This document shows positions 1 to 7,328 of a stretch of DNA of 64,000 nucleotides, in pieces. Where the stretch lies: positions 62,001 through 126,000 of the forward strand of contig JADKHC010000010.1 in assembly GCA_016721945.1 (NCBI GenBank). Reading direction: 5' to 3'. The DNA is from Verrucomicrobiota bacterium. Its GTDB lineage: Bacteria > Verrucomicrobiota > Verrucomicrobiia > Opitutales > Opitutaceae. The notes beneath the pieces are model-generated. The model searched no databases, was not told the DNA's origin, and saw nothing but the letters and a program-made list of their open reading frames with translations. The position numbers and the translations under genes are program-made. Position 1 is the stretch's first letter. Each line of letters starts with the position of its first letter.

Positions 1-25
1 TTTTATCAGTACATAACCTATCACT

Positions 26-319
26 ATGAGTAAAATATCGCTTGGAAAAGATGGCTTGATTAAAAGCGCTAGCGGGCTCGGTCCGCTGACGCGCGAAAAG
101 GTTCGTGTACGCGCAAGAGCACTGGCCTCGCTGCAAGGCCGCCCACCGATTGACGTGTCGCAGATGGATTATGAGCAGGCGAAACGTGAATTGACGGGCC
201 TCTCTGGGCTGGCCCAGCAGGAAGCGATGCTCGATTTGCCGTCGACTTCGGCGGCCACTCTCAGCGCTCCGTCTGTGGGTAGGTCATCACCCCATAAACC
301 ACCACTCGCTAAAAAATAG
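26..319 (+). CDS. small DUF2934-like protein
   Basis: A 97-residue protein of unknown function. Residues about 21-57 carry a short helical pattern that I associate with DUF2934: a basic helix (REKVRVRARALASLQGRP), then D and Y, then an A-x-REL ending. The C-terminal third (from about residue 65) is Ser/Pro/Lys-rich and probably disordered. There is no signal peptide or membrane segment. Upstream sequence is cut by the window edge, so any operon partner is unknown. DUF2934 proteins are small and of unknown role. The match rests on pattern recognition and should be taken as tentative. Confidence 0.6.
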   Translation: MSKISLGKDGLIKSASGLGPLTREKVRVRARALASLQGRPPIDVSQMDYEQAKRELTGLSGLAQQEAMLDLPSTSAATLSAPSVGRSSPHKPPLAKK

Positions 320-414
320 TAGATCGGTTTAAATATGACTCACGAGCAACCCAAACGCTCCGTTTGTTTTACGCGAATCGCAGTCGGTCTGAGATCTTCG
401 CAGAAGACTCAGCC

Positions 415-537
415 ATGACTAAAGTTCTCCAACACACATTCGTCCAACGGCACGACACAGCATTGAAAATTAACATCGAAACAGGATCAGGCAAAGGAAC
501 CACGATGTCGGACGACGTTCTGTTCTGCAGCAACTGA
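415..537 (+). CDS. possible 40-residue ORF ahead of the response regulator
   Basis: A short ATG-to-TGA frame ending 14 bases before the response regulator at 552. A still smaller ATG frame (335-418, 27 codons) overlaps its start by ATGA, so two tiny frames are chained into the regulator. Neither has a recognisable domain or a clear ribosome binding site. They may be leader peptides, a decayed gene or chance. Confidence 0.2.
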   Translation: MTKVLQHTFVQRHDTALKINIETGSGKGTTMSDDVLFCSN

Positions 538-551
538 CGGAGAAAATAAAA

Positions 552-1229
552 ATGAAGCGCATCACAGTTTTGTTGGCTGAAGATCACGATATCGTACGCG
601 AAGGTTTGCGCGCGTTGCTGGATTTGAGCGGCGACTTCGAAGTGGTCGGCGAGGCCTCGAATGGGCGTCAAGCGGTGGAACTGGTGAGCAAGCTTCGCCC
701 TAGCGTGGTCGTCATGGACATCGCTATGCCTCTGTTGAATGGTTTTGAAGCGACACGACAAATTCTACTCGCCGTCCCCGGCACCAAAGTGCTGGTGCTC
801 TCTGCCCACAGTGACGACGAATACGTTGCCCACATGGCGTCGGTCGGGGCGTCCGGTTATCTCGTTAAGCAAAATTCCGGCCAGGCGCTCGTCCGCGCGG
901 TCAAAGAAGTCGCCAGCGGACGTCCCTTTTTTAGCCCCTCGATTTTGAAACGCATGGAAGACACGGCGCGCAGAGCCCGCGAAAATGGCGATGCCCACGC
1001 AAAGCCCAAGCGGCCGTTGACCGCGCGTGAAGCTGAGGTGCTTCAACTTGTTGCTGAAGGTGCGGCCAATAAGCAGATCGCGTCCGAACTGGGCATCAGC
1101 ATCAAAACCGTCGAGAAACACCGTCAGCAATTGATGGATAAACTCGATATCCACGACACCGCAGGACTCACTCGCCACGCCATCGCAACCGGCGTGATCG
1201 AGAGCAGTGTTCAGGTGACAGTTGATTGA
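552..1229 (+). CDS. NarL/FixJ-type response regulator, REC plus LuxR HTH
   Basis: A 225-residue two-component transcription regulator. The receiver domain (about residues 4-120) has the acidic pair E10/D11, the phospho-acceptor D56 in VVVMDIAMP, the switch Ser84 and the conserved Lys106. A linker leads to a LuxR-type helix-turn-helix (about 153-215) with the family pattern LTAREAEVLQLVAEG and KTVEKH. ATG 552 follows GGAGA at a reasonable distance. No sensor kinase lies beside it, so its partner is encoded elsewhere. Length and domain order are normal for the family; the target genes cannot be told from sequence. Confidence 0.95.
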   Translation: MKRITVLLAEDHDIVREGLRALLDLSGDFEVVGEASNGRQAVELVSKLRPSVVVMDIAMPLLNGFEATRQILLAVPGTKVLVLSAHSDDEYVAHMASVGASGYLVKQNSGQALVRAVKEVASGRPFFSPSILKRMEDTARRARENGDAHAKPKRPLTAREAEVLQLVAEGAANKQIASELGISIKTVEKHRQQLMDKLDIHDTAGLTRHAIATGVIESSVQVTVD

Positions 1230-1671
1230 TTGTGCGCGAACCCGGACCACGCTCAGTCGTTCGTTGGATGCCCGAAGCCGATTCAAAAAGACACTTGCGG
1301 TTGGAATAACTTAAGCTGAGGTTCCGCTGTCCGATGAATAGTTAAGTTGTACGGTTTGTCAGCCAGTTCGTGTCTGAAGACTGTTAGCCTTTGTCAGGTT
1401 GCCCTGTGGATAGAAATACAACGGGGCTTTTGAGCGAGCGTACTTCGTTAGAGGTCGTAGCCAGAAATACTGAAAGGTCAGAGTCAGCTTAGCAGCGTTT
1501 GCGGTCATGTTGCGTTAATCGTTCGGACGGCGCGTCAGCGTCTCCGTAGCATTGGCGTAGCATATCCGAAGGTCAGGCCCGGTGTTGCATCGCGCATTCC
1601 GTTCGCGAAGCGCGAGGCGCAGCGCAGGGAGCAGTGCCCAGTGAACAGCAAGTCAGGAATTCTCAGAACCT
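1230..1671. other. gene-free stretch
   Basis: About 440 bases between the response regulator and the next plausible gene. I see no convincing ORF, tRNA fold, clear terminator or known repeat. The stretch 1525-1635 is rich in GCG-type words with short self-complementary pieces, but I could not build a stable fold from it. Confidence 0.5.
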
Positions 1672-2130
1672 ATGAAAATCTCCAAACTTATCGCTACTCA
1701 CCACGCCATCATTCAACAAGCCCGGTTGGCCAATCTGGCCCAGGCTTACATCACGCTTCGGCGCTGTGCCGAAAGAGTGCATCGCGCGCGTTTATGCGGG
1801 CTCGTCAACTTGCGCCAGCCCGACGCGGCCGAGGGAAGGATGTGGGCATCGCTTACCGCGCTTGAAGGAAGCCAATCGGTCATAGAGGAACATTTTTGCG
1901 ACGAGGAACTCATGGAGTTCGCCGATGCGATGGCCTTCGCGCGTGGTATCGAACTTTTGGATATCACGTTCAGAATAGAGGCGTTGATGCCTGAGTTCGT
2001 ACATCCGCTGGAAGCCCAGCTCAAGCAGGCCGGTGTGGACTTCGATCTCGAAGGGGAAAGCCCCGCGATTCACGGCGATAGTTTCCATTCGCCGGTTTCA
2101 GACCATCGCCGGGGTGGGACGCCGAAGTAG
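1672..2130 (+). CDS. hypothetical protein, 152 residues
   Basis: Not recognised. The first 115 residues look helical and soluble, opening MKISKLIATHHAIIQQARLA. The last 25 are Ser/His/Arg/Gly-rich and probably disordered. There is no signal peptide or membrane helix. It stands alone, with a 440-base gap upstream and a palindromic repeat downstream, and converges on the TPR gene. The minus strand also has open frames here, so coding is supported mainly by the helix-like composition and the ATG start. Confidence 0.5.
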   Translation: MKISKLIATHHAIIQQARLANLAQAYITLRRCAERVHRARLCGLVNLRQPDAAEGRMWASLTALEGSQSVIEEHFCDEELMEFADAMAFARGIELLDITFRIEALMPEFVHPLEAQLKQAGVDFDLEGESPAIHGDSFHSPVSDHRRGGTPK

Positions 2131-2194
2131 ATAATAGCGCAGCGGTTCGTACGCTGAATTATATGATACCAATATTCCAGATCTTTTGGCTTTG

Positions 2195-2249
2195 GGTAGG
2201 GCGGATGGTCCCTCATCCGCCTCGGTCAATGCGGAGCATTGACCCTACC
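2195..2249. repeat. palindromic intergenic repeat, type D
   Basis: A 55-base element with a terminal stem (GGTAG 2195-2199 with CTACC 2245-2249) enclosing two hairpins. Hairpin 1 pairs 2200-2207 with 2214-2221 (GGCGGATG / CATCCGCC). Hairpin 2 pairs 2224-2232 with 2236-2244 (GGTCAATGC / GCATTGACC). It lies between the 3' ends of two convergent genes. Confidence 0.8.
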
Positions 2250-2298
2250 TTTGATCGCAAAGCATAAATCCAATTCTCAAGTGACGTCGGTACTAACC

Positions 2299-3156
2299 TT
2301 ACTTCAATTTCTCCAGGGCTGTAGTCGCCATGGAGAAATTCGTGTCGGCTTGTAGGGATGCTTCGTAGGCGGCGCGGGCGGCTGGTTTGTCGCCCTTTTT
2401 TTCCAACACGTTGCCGATGCGCCAGTGGACAAAGGCGTAGCCCGGAGCCTTTGGCGGTGGCGTGAGGGTTAGGCATTTTTTAAGACCGGCGAGAGCTGAA
2501 TCGAGATTTTGTCCACTGAGGATGGCTGCGCGGCCGTAGAGCAGGAGTGCGACATAGCTTTCGGGTGTTTTCGCCAAAAGTTCATCGCAGAGCTTGAAGG
2601 CTTCCGTGTAGTTCTTGGAATTGGTTTTAGTTGTGATGAGAATCGTGTTTGCGTAGTCGGGATCGCGTTTGCGGATCTCGTCGAGATGTGCTTTTGCCTT
2701 CGAACCGCTGCCGATCGGCCAGGGTGCCTGGTCGAAGAATTGATAGAGTGCCTCGTGGGCGTTCAGGTGCGCGGGGTCGAGCTTGATGACTTTTTCGAGG
2801 GCATCGCGTCCTCGGTTGGCTGCGCCAAGCGAGCGGGTTTTACCTGCGAGGTTGAGCGAATTGCCGCCGTATTCGAAAAGATAGGCTGCGTTTTCTGGTT
2901 GGAGTTCGGCGGCTTTTTTAAACCAGCCCACGGCACTTTCGAGGAGCTTGGGGTCGCGGGTGCGCAGGAGCGTGAGACCGAGGTAGTAACAGGCTTCGGC
3001 GTTTTGGGGCTCGGCGGTGGTTATGGTTTCCAGCGCGGCGCGGGCTTCGGGGTTCTTCTTATCCTTGTAGAGCGCGATGGCGTCGTCGAGCGGCGCGGCT
3101 AGGGCGGTGCCAGTGAACAGAAGGGCGAGGCAGGTGGCGAGGGTGCGTCGAGGCAT
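2299..3156 (-). CDS. secreted TPR-repeat protein
   Basis: A 285-residue exported protein made of tetratricopeptide repeats. The chosen ATG at 3156 gives a clean signal peptide (MPRRTLATCLALLFTGTALA, cleavage near residue 20). An in-frame TTG at 3192 would add 12 residues that spoil it. TPR-like helix pairs run through the mature part, for example AEACYYLGLTLLRTRDPKLL, AVGWFKKAAELQPENA and a C-terminal KGDKPAARAAYEASLQAD unit. TPR proteins act as protein-binding scaffolds; a periplasmic location is inferred from the signal peptide. It stands alone downstream of the MacAB genes, separated by a type C repeat. Confidence 0.85.
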   Translation of the reverse strand: MPRRTLATCLALLFTGTALAAPLDDAIALYKDKKNPEARAALETITTAEPQNAEACYYLGLTLLRTRDPKLLESAVGWFKKAAELQPENAAYLFEYGGNSLNLAGKTRSLGAANRGRDALEKVIKLDPAHLNAHEALYQFFDQAPWPIGSGSKAKAHLDEIRKRDPDYANTILITTKTNSKNYTEAFKLCDELLAKTPESYVALLLYGRAAILSGQNLDSALAGLKKCLTLTPPPKAPGYAFVHWRIGNVLEKKGDKPAARAAYEASLQADTNFSMATTALEKLK

Positions 3157-3285
3157 CAATGTTGAAACACCGCTGCTCGGGAAAAGTTTCAAGCAGTTTC
3201 CTGCGACTGCTTACTCGCTCTGGGCCAAATGCCCCGGAGTTTGCTCTGGCTTGAATAGTGAGAGTGATTGAATGCCGGGGTTGGA

Positions 3286-3387
3286 GGGAGCGCACGCGTC
3301 TCGCGTGCAGCTCTCGGCGTCCCGCCGAGAGCGTTCGGATGGTTCGGGCGAGACGCCCAAACCGACACGCGAGACGCGTGTGCTCCC
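3286..3387. repeat. palindromic intergenic repeat, type C
   Basis: A 102-base element. Its outer arms (3286-3307 and 3366-3387) are complementary at 21 of 22 positions. Inside are two perfect hairpins: 3311-3319 with 3323-3331 (CTCTCGGCG / CGCCGAGAG) and 3346-3350 with 3354-3358 (GGGCG / CGCCC). It lies just downstream of the MacB-type permease gene. The same layout, a terminal stem plus two hairpins, recurs in the other repeat types of this window. Confidence 0.85.
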
Positions 3388-3444
3388 CTGATCCTCGGGG
3401 GCGGTCATCCGTTTCTGCAATGCCTCGGAGCTCCCCGTGGATAC

Positions 3445-4653
3445 TTACTCGTAGCGCAGGGCGTCGATCGGATCGAGCTGCGAGGCTTTGAGCGCGGGAT
3501 AGAAGCCGGAGACGATGCCGACGAAGGCGCTGCCACCGACGGCGATGCCCACCCACGGAATCGAAATCGAGGTGGGCCAGCCGTAATTCAAGGAGATGAG
3601 TTGCGAGGTGCCGACGCCAAAGAGCACGCCGACGATTCCGCCGACCAGACTCAGCACCACGGCTTCGCAAAGAAACTGGAGGAGCACATCTTTGCCGTGG
3701 GCACCGACGGCGAGGCGGATGCCGATCTCGCGGGTGCGCTCGGTCACCGAGACGAGCATGATGTTCATAATGCCGATGCCGCCGACGAGGAGAGAGACGA
3801 GTGCGATGCCACCGAGCAGCGCGGTCATGGTTTTGCTTTGTGCGGTGAAGACCTCGGCAAGTTCGAGTTGGTTGCGGATGGTGTAATCGGGTTCACGGCC
3901 TTGGCGGCGTTGTTGAAGGATATCGGCGATATCGCGCTGCACGCGCTCCATTTGCTCCTGGGTGGGAGCTTGCACGATGATGTTACTGATGCGGTCGCGC
4001 TTGGAAATGCGTTTCATCGCGGTGGTGTAGGGCACGATGATGAGGTCGTCCTGATCGGCACCGTTGGCGTTGAAACCTTTTGCGATCATGACGCCGACGA
4101 CGCGCAGTGGAATATTGCGAGCGCGAATGGCCTGACCGATCGGGTCCATACCGGCAAAAAGCTGATCGGCGACAGTCTTGCCGATGACGCAAACTTTGGC
4201 GGCGTTGCGGACGTCGGTGTCGGTGAAAAATTCACCCTCGGCAAGTTGCCAGGCGCGGATATTCGGGAAGTCGGGCGACTCGCCGAGGACCTGGGTGTTC
4301 CAGTTGAGGCCGTTGGCCATGACTTGCTGGCGGTCGCGGATTTCGGGGCTGACACCGATGGCGCCGATAACTTCGCGTTTGATGGCTTCGGCGTCATCGA
4401 CTGTGAGCGAACTCGCGGAACCCCAACCACCGCGCATGCCACCAGAAGTGAGGCTGCCGGGAAATATCGTGATCATGTTTTGACCGAGGCTGGCGATGGA
4501 GGACTCGATCTGGGACTTGGCGCCATTTCCCATCGCGACCATGGCGATGACCGCGCCGACGCCGATGATCATACCGAGGGCGGCGAGGATGGTGCGCAGC
4601 TTGTTGCGGCGTAGCGCGCGGAAGGCGATGATGATGGTAGTGAGCAGACGCAT
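3445..4653 (-). CDS. MacB-type ABC transporter permease
   Basis: A 402-residue inner-membrane permease of the MacB/FtsX family. An N-terminal helix (about 17-45, ending GMIIGVGAVIAMVAMGNGA) is followed by a large periplasmic domain (about 50-270). Three C-terminal helices follow, including the VGGIGIMNIMLVSVTERTREIGI signature just after helix 2. MacB-type systems couple cytoplasmic ATP hydrolysis to periplasmic movement and push substrates to an outer-membrane duct. Here the permease and ATPase are separate genes rather than the fused Gram-negative MacB. It is the last gene of a MacA-ATPase-permease operon, 32 bases after the ATPase. No TolC-like gene is nearby. The substrate is unknown. Confidence 0.93.
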   Translation of the reverse strand: MRLLTTIIIAFRALRRNKLRTILAALGMIIGVGAVIAMVAMGNGAKSQIESSIASLGQNMITIFPGSLTSGGMRGGWGSASSLTVDDAEAIKREVIGAIGVSPEIRDRQQVMANGLNWNTQVLGESPDFPNIRAWQLAEGEFFTDTDVRNAAKVCVIGKTVADQLFAGMDPIGQAIRARNIPLRVVGVMIAKGFNANGADQDDLIIVPYTTAMKRISKRDRISNIIVQAPTQEQMERVQRDIADILQQRRQGREPDYTIRNQLELAEVFTAQSKTMTALLGGIALVSLLVGGIGIMNIMLVSVTERTREIGIRLAVGAHGKDVLLQFLCEAVVLSLVGGIVGVLFGVGTSQLISLNYGWPTSISIPWVGIAVGGSAFVGIVSGFYPALKASQLDPIDALRYE

Positions 4654-4685
4654 TACGAAAAAAAAAGGAAGTTTTCGAGCGGTAG

Positions 4686-5456
4686 TTAGTTTCCCGATAC
4701 GAGTTTGGCGTCGGCTTCGGCTTGCTTGAGCTTTCCCATTTCTACCTCGGCGATGAAGCGATCTTTCACGGCGATGTCGCTGACGAGCTTGCCGTCGCGC
4801 AGGATGAGGTTGCGCTTGCAGTATTGGGCGATGTCGAGCTCGTGCGTGACCATGAGGATGGTGATGCCTTGCTCGTTGAGTTTTTGGAAAACGCCCATGA
4901 CCTCGACGGAGGTTTTGCTGTCGAGATTTCCCGTGGGCTCGTCGGCGAGGAGGACCTGCGGGTTGTTGACGAGGCTGCGGGCGATGGCGACGCGCTGCTG
5001 TTGGCCGCCGGAAAGCTGGCTGGGTAGATGGTCGGCGCGATTGGCGAGACCGACGATTTCCAACGCCTTCAGCGCGCGATCGCGCATGGTCGAGGCGGAG
5101 ATGCGCTGGTGGCTGTAGAGCATGGGCAGCTCGACGTTTTCGATGGCAGTGGTGCGGGCGAGGAGGTTGAAGCCTTGAAAAACAAAACCTAGCTTCTGGT
5201 TGCGGAAATCGGCGCGGTCGTTGCGGTCGAGGCCAGAAACATCCACGCCGTCGAGGAGATAGCGTCCACGCGTCGGACGATCGAGGCAGCCGAGGATGTT
5301 CATCAATGTCGATTTACCGGAACCGCTGGCACCCATGAGTGCGACGAATTCGCCTTTTTGGATATCAATGGTGACGCCGCGTACGGCATGGACTTCGATC
5401 TCGGCGTCGTTGCCGTAGATCTTGTGAATGTCCTCAAGTTTGACGACGGGCTGCAT
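4686..5456 (-). CDS. ABC transporter ATPase, MacB/LolD type
   Basis: A 256-residue nucleotide-binding subunit. It shows Walker A GASGSGKST (42-50), the Q-loop near 94, the signature LSGGQQQR (148-155), Walker B VLLADEP (168-174) and the H-loop His205. The start at 5456 (MQPVVKLEDI) is preferred because upstream in-frame starts would overlap the MacA gene and add a non-conserved leader. This choice leaves a 52-base gap. It powers the permease encoded next. The C-terminal 30 residues are a charged extension beyond the core domain. Confidence 0.94.
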   Translation of the reverse strand: MQPVVKLEDIHKIYGNDAEIEVHAVRGVTIDIQKGEFVALMGASGSGKSTLMNILGCLDRPTRGRYLLDGVDVSGLDRNDRADFRNQKLGFVFQGFNLLARTTAIENVELPMLYSHQRISASTMRDRALKALEIVGLANRADHLPSQLSGGQQQRVAIARSLVNNPQVLLADEPTGNLDSKTSVEVMGVFQKLNEQGITILMVTHELDIAQYCKRNLILRDGKLVSDIAVKDRFIAEVEMGKLKQAEADAKLVSGN

Positions 5457-5508
5457 GGTTGATGGGATCGCTTGCAAGCGGGTGCTTGCAGGTAGAAGAA
5501 GGTTTTTG

Positions 5509-6960
5509 TTAACGACGACCGCCCATACCCGGTCCACCTGGGCCTGGCTGGCCGCCGAAGGGATTGCGATTTTGTTGGGGTGCGGCGGTGTTATCGCCGG
5601 GCACGTAGATGCTGGAGACGAGGGTTTCGCCTTCCTTCATGCCGTCGATGACCTCGGTACTGGAACCGTCGGTGATGCCGAACTTGGCGGTGACGGGCTC
5701 GATTTTTAGATCAGGCAATGGGTTCGAAAGACGGTAAACCGTGCGATTGGTCACGGTGACTTCGTTGCTGGTGCGGTTGCCACCGCCGCCGAAACGTTCG
5801 GGTAGTTCGATGCCGCGTTCGGCTGCGAGTTTCTTGAGCTTTCCGATATCGCCGGGGGACATCGGCTCGCCGGGGGTGAAGGAAATGCCGGCGTCCTGCA
5901 TGAGCTGGCGCATTTGGGCGCGGCGATCGCCGCTGGCTGGATTCGCAGCAGGTGTCTGTGTCGGCGCGCCAGCGGAAGCATTTGGTGCGGTCGACGTGGT
6001 TGTGGCGGCTTCGGATTTTGGTGGTAGAAACTTATCTGGGATGCGGGCGCGGAGCACGGCGTTGGCGACTTTGAGTGCGCCGGTGCGGCGGGCGATGATG
6101 ATCGAGACGTTGGCGGTCATGCCGGGTTTGAGGCGCTGACCTTCGTTGCTGACCTCGATGATCGTGCTGTACACGACGACAGATTGGGAGGTTTTCGGAA
6201 GGTTACGGATCTGTGCGACGCGCCCGATGAACTGGCGGTTGGGAAAGGCGTCCACCGTAAATGTCACTTCTTGTTGGAGGGCGACGCTGCCGATATCGGC
6301 TTCAGCGACGTCGGCACTGATCTGCATTTTCGAAAGATCGGTGACGAGGGTGAAGAGCGTGGGTGCGTTGAGGTTGGCGGCGACCATTTTGCCGACGTCG
6401 CATTGGCGGTCGAGGACGATGCCGTCGATCGGCGCGTAGATGGTGCAGCGGTCGAGGTTCACGCGGGCATCTTCGACAGTGGCTTTGGCCGTGAGCATCT
6501 GAGCGTTGGATTGGGCGAGTTGAGCTTCGGCCTGATCGAGCTCTTGTTGGGAAACGAGATTCTTGGCTTTGAGTTCGCGGGTGCGTTCGGTGTTGAGGCG
6601 GGCGAGGGTGTTGCTGGCCGTGGTTGAAGCGAGGCTGGCTTCGGCCTGGCGCAGGCGTGATTCGTACGTCGCAGGATCAATGCGGGCGAGCACATCGCCT
6701 TTTTTAACCGGTTTGTTGTAATCAACATTGAGCTCCATGATCTGGCCGGAAATCTGTGAACTCACATCCACACTCGTAGGTGCCTGTAACACCCCGGTGG
6801 CGGTGACGCTCTGGATGATGTCGCCTTTGGTTACGACGACGGTGGCGATCTCCGGCGGCTTGGCCGAGTCTTTGGACCAGTAGAAATATCCCGCCACTGC
6901 CGCGGCAGTGACAACAAGCATGAGAACTATCACTCGGCCGAAGCTGCGTTTTTTTGCCAT
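5509..6960 (-). CDS. MacA/HlyD-type periplasmic adaptor
   Basis: A 483-residue membrane fusion protein. An N-terminal anchor helix (about 6-25) is followed by a split lipoyl/biotinyl-like domain (VDVSSQISGQIMEL near 65 and its partner near 175-195). Between the halves is an alpha-helical hairpin (about 100-165), and beta-barrel and membrane-proximal domains follow. It bridges the ABC permease to an outer-membrane channel. The C-terminal part has an uncommon insert around residues 300-400, Ala/Thr/Pro-rich then charged, and a Gly/Pro/Asn-rich tail ending GGPGMGGRR. It is the first gene of the exporter operon and is divergent from the fluoride locus. Confidence 0.92.
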   Translation of the reverse strand: MAKKRSFGRVIVLMLVVTAAAVAGYFYWSKDSAKPPEIATVVVTKGDIIQSVTATGVLQAPTSVDVSSQISGQIMELNVDYNKPVKKGDVLARIDPATYESRLRQAEASLASTTASNTLARLNTERTRELKAKNLVSQQELDQAEAQLAQSNAQMLTAKATVEDARVNLDRCTIYAPIDGIVLDRQCDVGKMVAANLNAPTLFTLVTDLSKMQISADVAEADIGSVALQQEVTFTVDAFPNRQFIGRVAQIRNLPKTSQSVVVYSTIIEVSNEGQRLKPGMTANVSIIIARRTGALKVANAVLRARIPDKFLPPKSEAATTTSTAPNASAGAPTQTPAANPASGDRRAQMRQLMQDAGISFTPGEPMSPGDIGKLKKLAAERGIELPERFGGGGNRTSNEVTVTNRTVYRLSNPLPDLKIEPVTAKFGITDGSSTEVIDGMKEGETLVSSIYVPGDNTAAPQQNRNPFGGQPGPGGPGMGGRR

Positions 6961-7176
6961 AAGGTACGTGAGATAAAGTTGTTTTTGTCGAAGCTCTGCA
7001 ACTTCGCGTCGTGTTGGACGCGATGCACCGGGAAGTGCGAAGAGTTGAAAGCCAAGAAACCGTTACGACGCTGGATCTTTGTACAAAGTAACGATGCCAT
7101 GTGTATTTCTTTGGGCGGTGGCGTATCGATTTTTTGGATTGAGCGGGTGCCGCGCACACGTCTTGCTCGCGGCCAA

Positions 7177-7247
7177 GGCAATGGATTCTGCCCTCCCGCC
7201 AGCCGGGAAAACCGCCCGACGTGAGTCGGTGCTGATGACTCCTACTG
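7177..7247 (+). promoter_or_regulatory. fluoride (crcB-motif) riboswitch candidate
   Basis: The core landmarks of the fluoride aptamer are present in order. A short stem GGCA / TGCC closes a loop containing ATGGATTC. The conserved AACCGCC stretch follows, with a hairpin CCGAC-GTGA-GTCGG, then GCTGATGACTCCTAC. The loop and the ACTCC segment can form the expected pseudoknot with one mismatch. An extra hairpin (TCCCG-CCAGC-CGGGA, about 7194-7208) sits between the first stem and AACCGCC. The motif lies 77 bases upstream of a CLC-F type exporter, the classic regulated gene. Known members of this family switch on fluoride export genes when fluoride binds. Confidence 0.78.
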
Positions 7248-7271
7248 CGAACCAACGCACTAGGAACACTC

Positions 7272-7328
7272 ATGCACTTCTCTCTCAGGATATCCCTTGG
7301 CCTCGATGGCCCAGCTCGACAAAAATGA
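7272..7328 (+). CDS. possible 18-residue leader ORF before the fluoride exporter
   Basis: A short frame starting ATG at 7272, six bases after AGGAA, and ending with a TGA that overlaps the exporter start as ATGA (ATG at 7325). It opens MHFSLRISLG. Its position between the riboswitch and the exporter suggests translational coupling, because the exporter itself has no clear ribosome binding site. There is no direct evidence of expression. Confidence 0.4.
   Translation: MHFSLRISLGLDGPARQK

Noticed and set aside
1440..1640. Possible structured RNA in the gap after the response regulator
   Set aside because: Short complementary pieces exist, but no consistent fold or known motif could be built.
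3268..4614. Long 448-residue plus-strand ORF
   Set aside because: It is antisense to the MacB-type permease, which has clear family motifs; the frame stays open because of GC-rich codon bias.
5461..5500. Possible type A repeat at the exporter operon (GCTTGCAAGCGGGTGCTTGC)
   Set aside because: It lacks the GTAGGA / TCCTAC terminal stem and the paired hairpins; probably chance GC-rich sequence.
7079..7324. N-terminal extension of the CLC-F gene
   Set aside because: It would translate through the riboswitch and adds no conserved residues; ATG 7325 fits the family.
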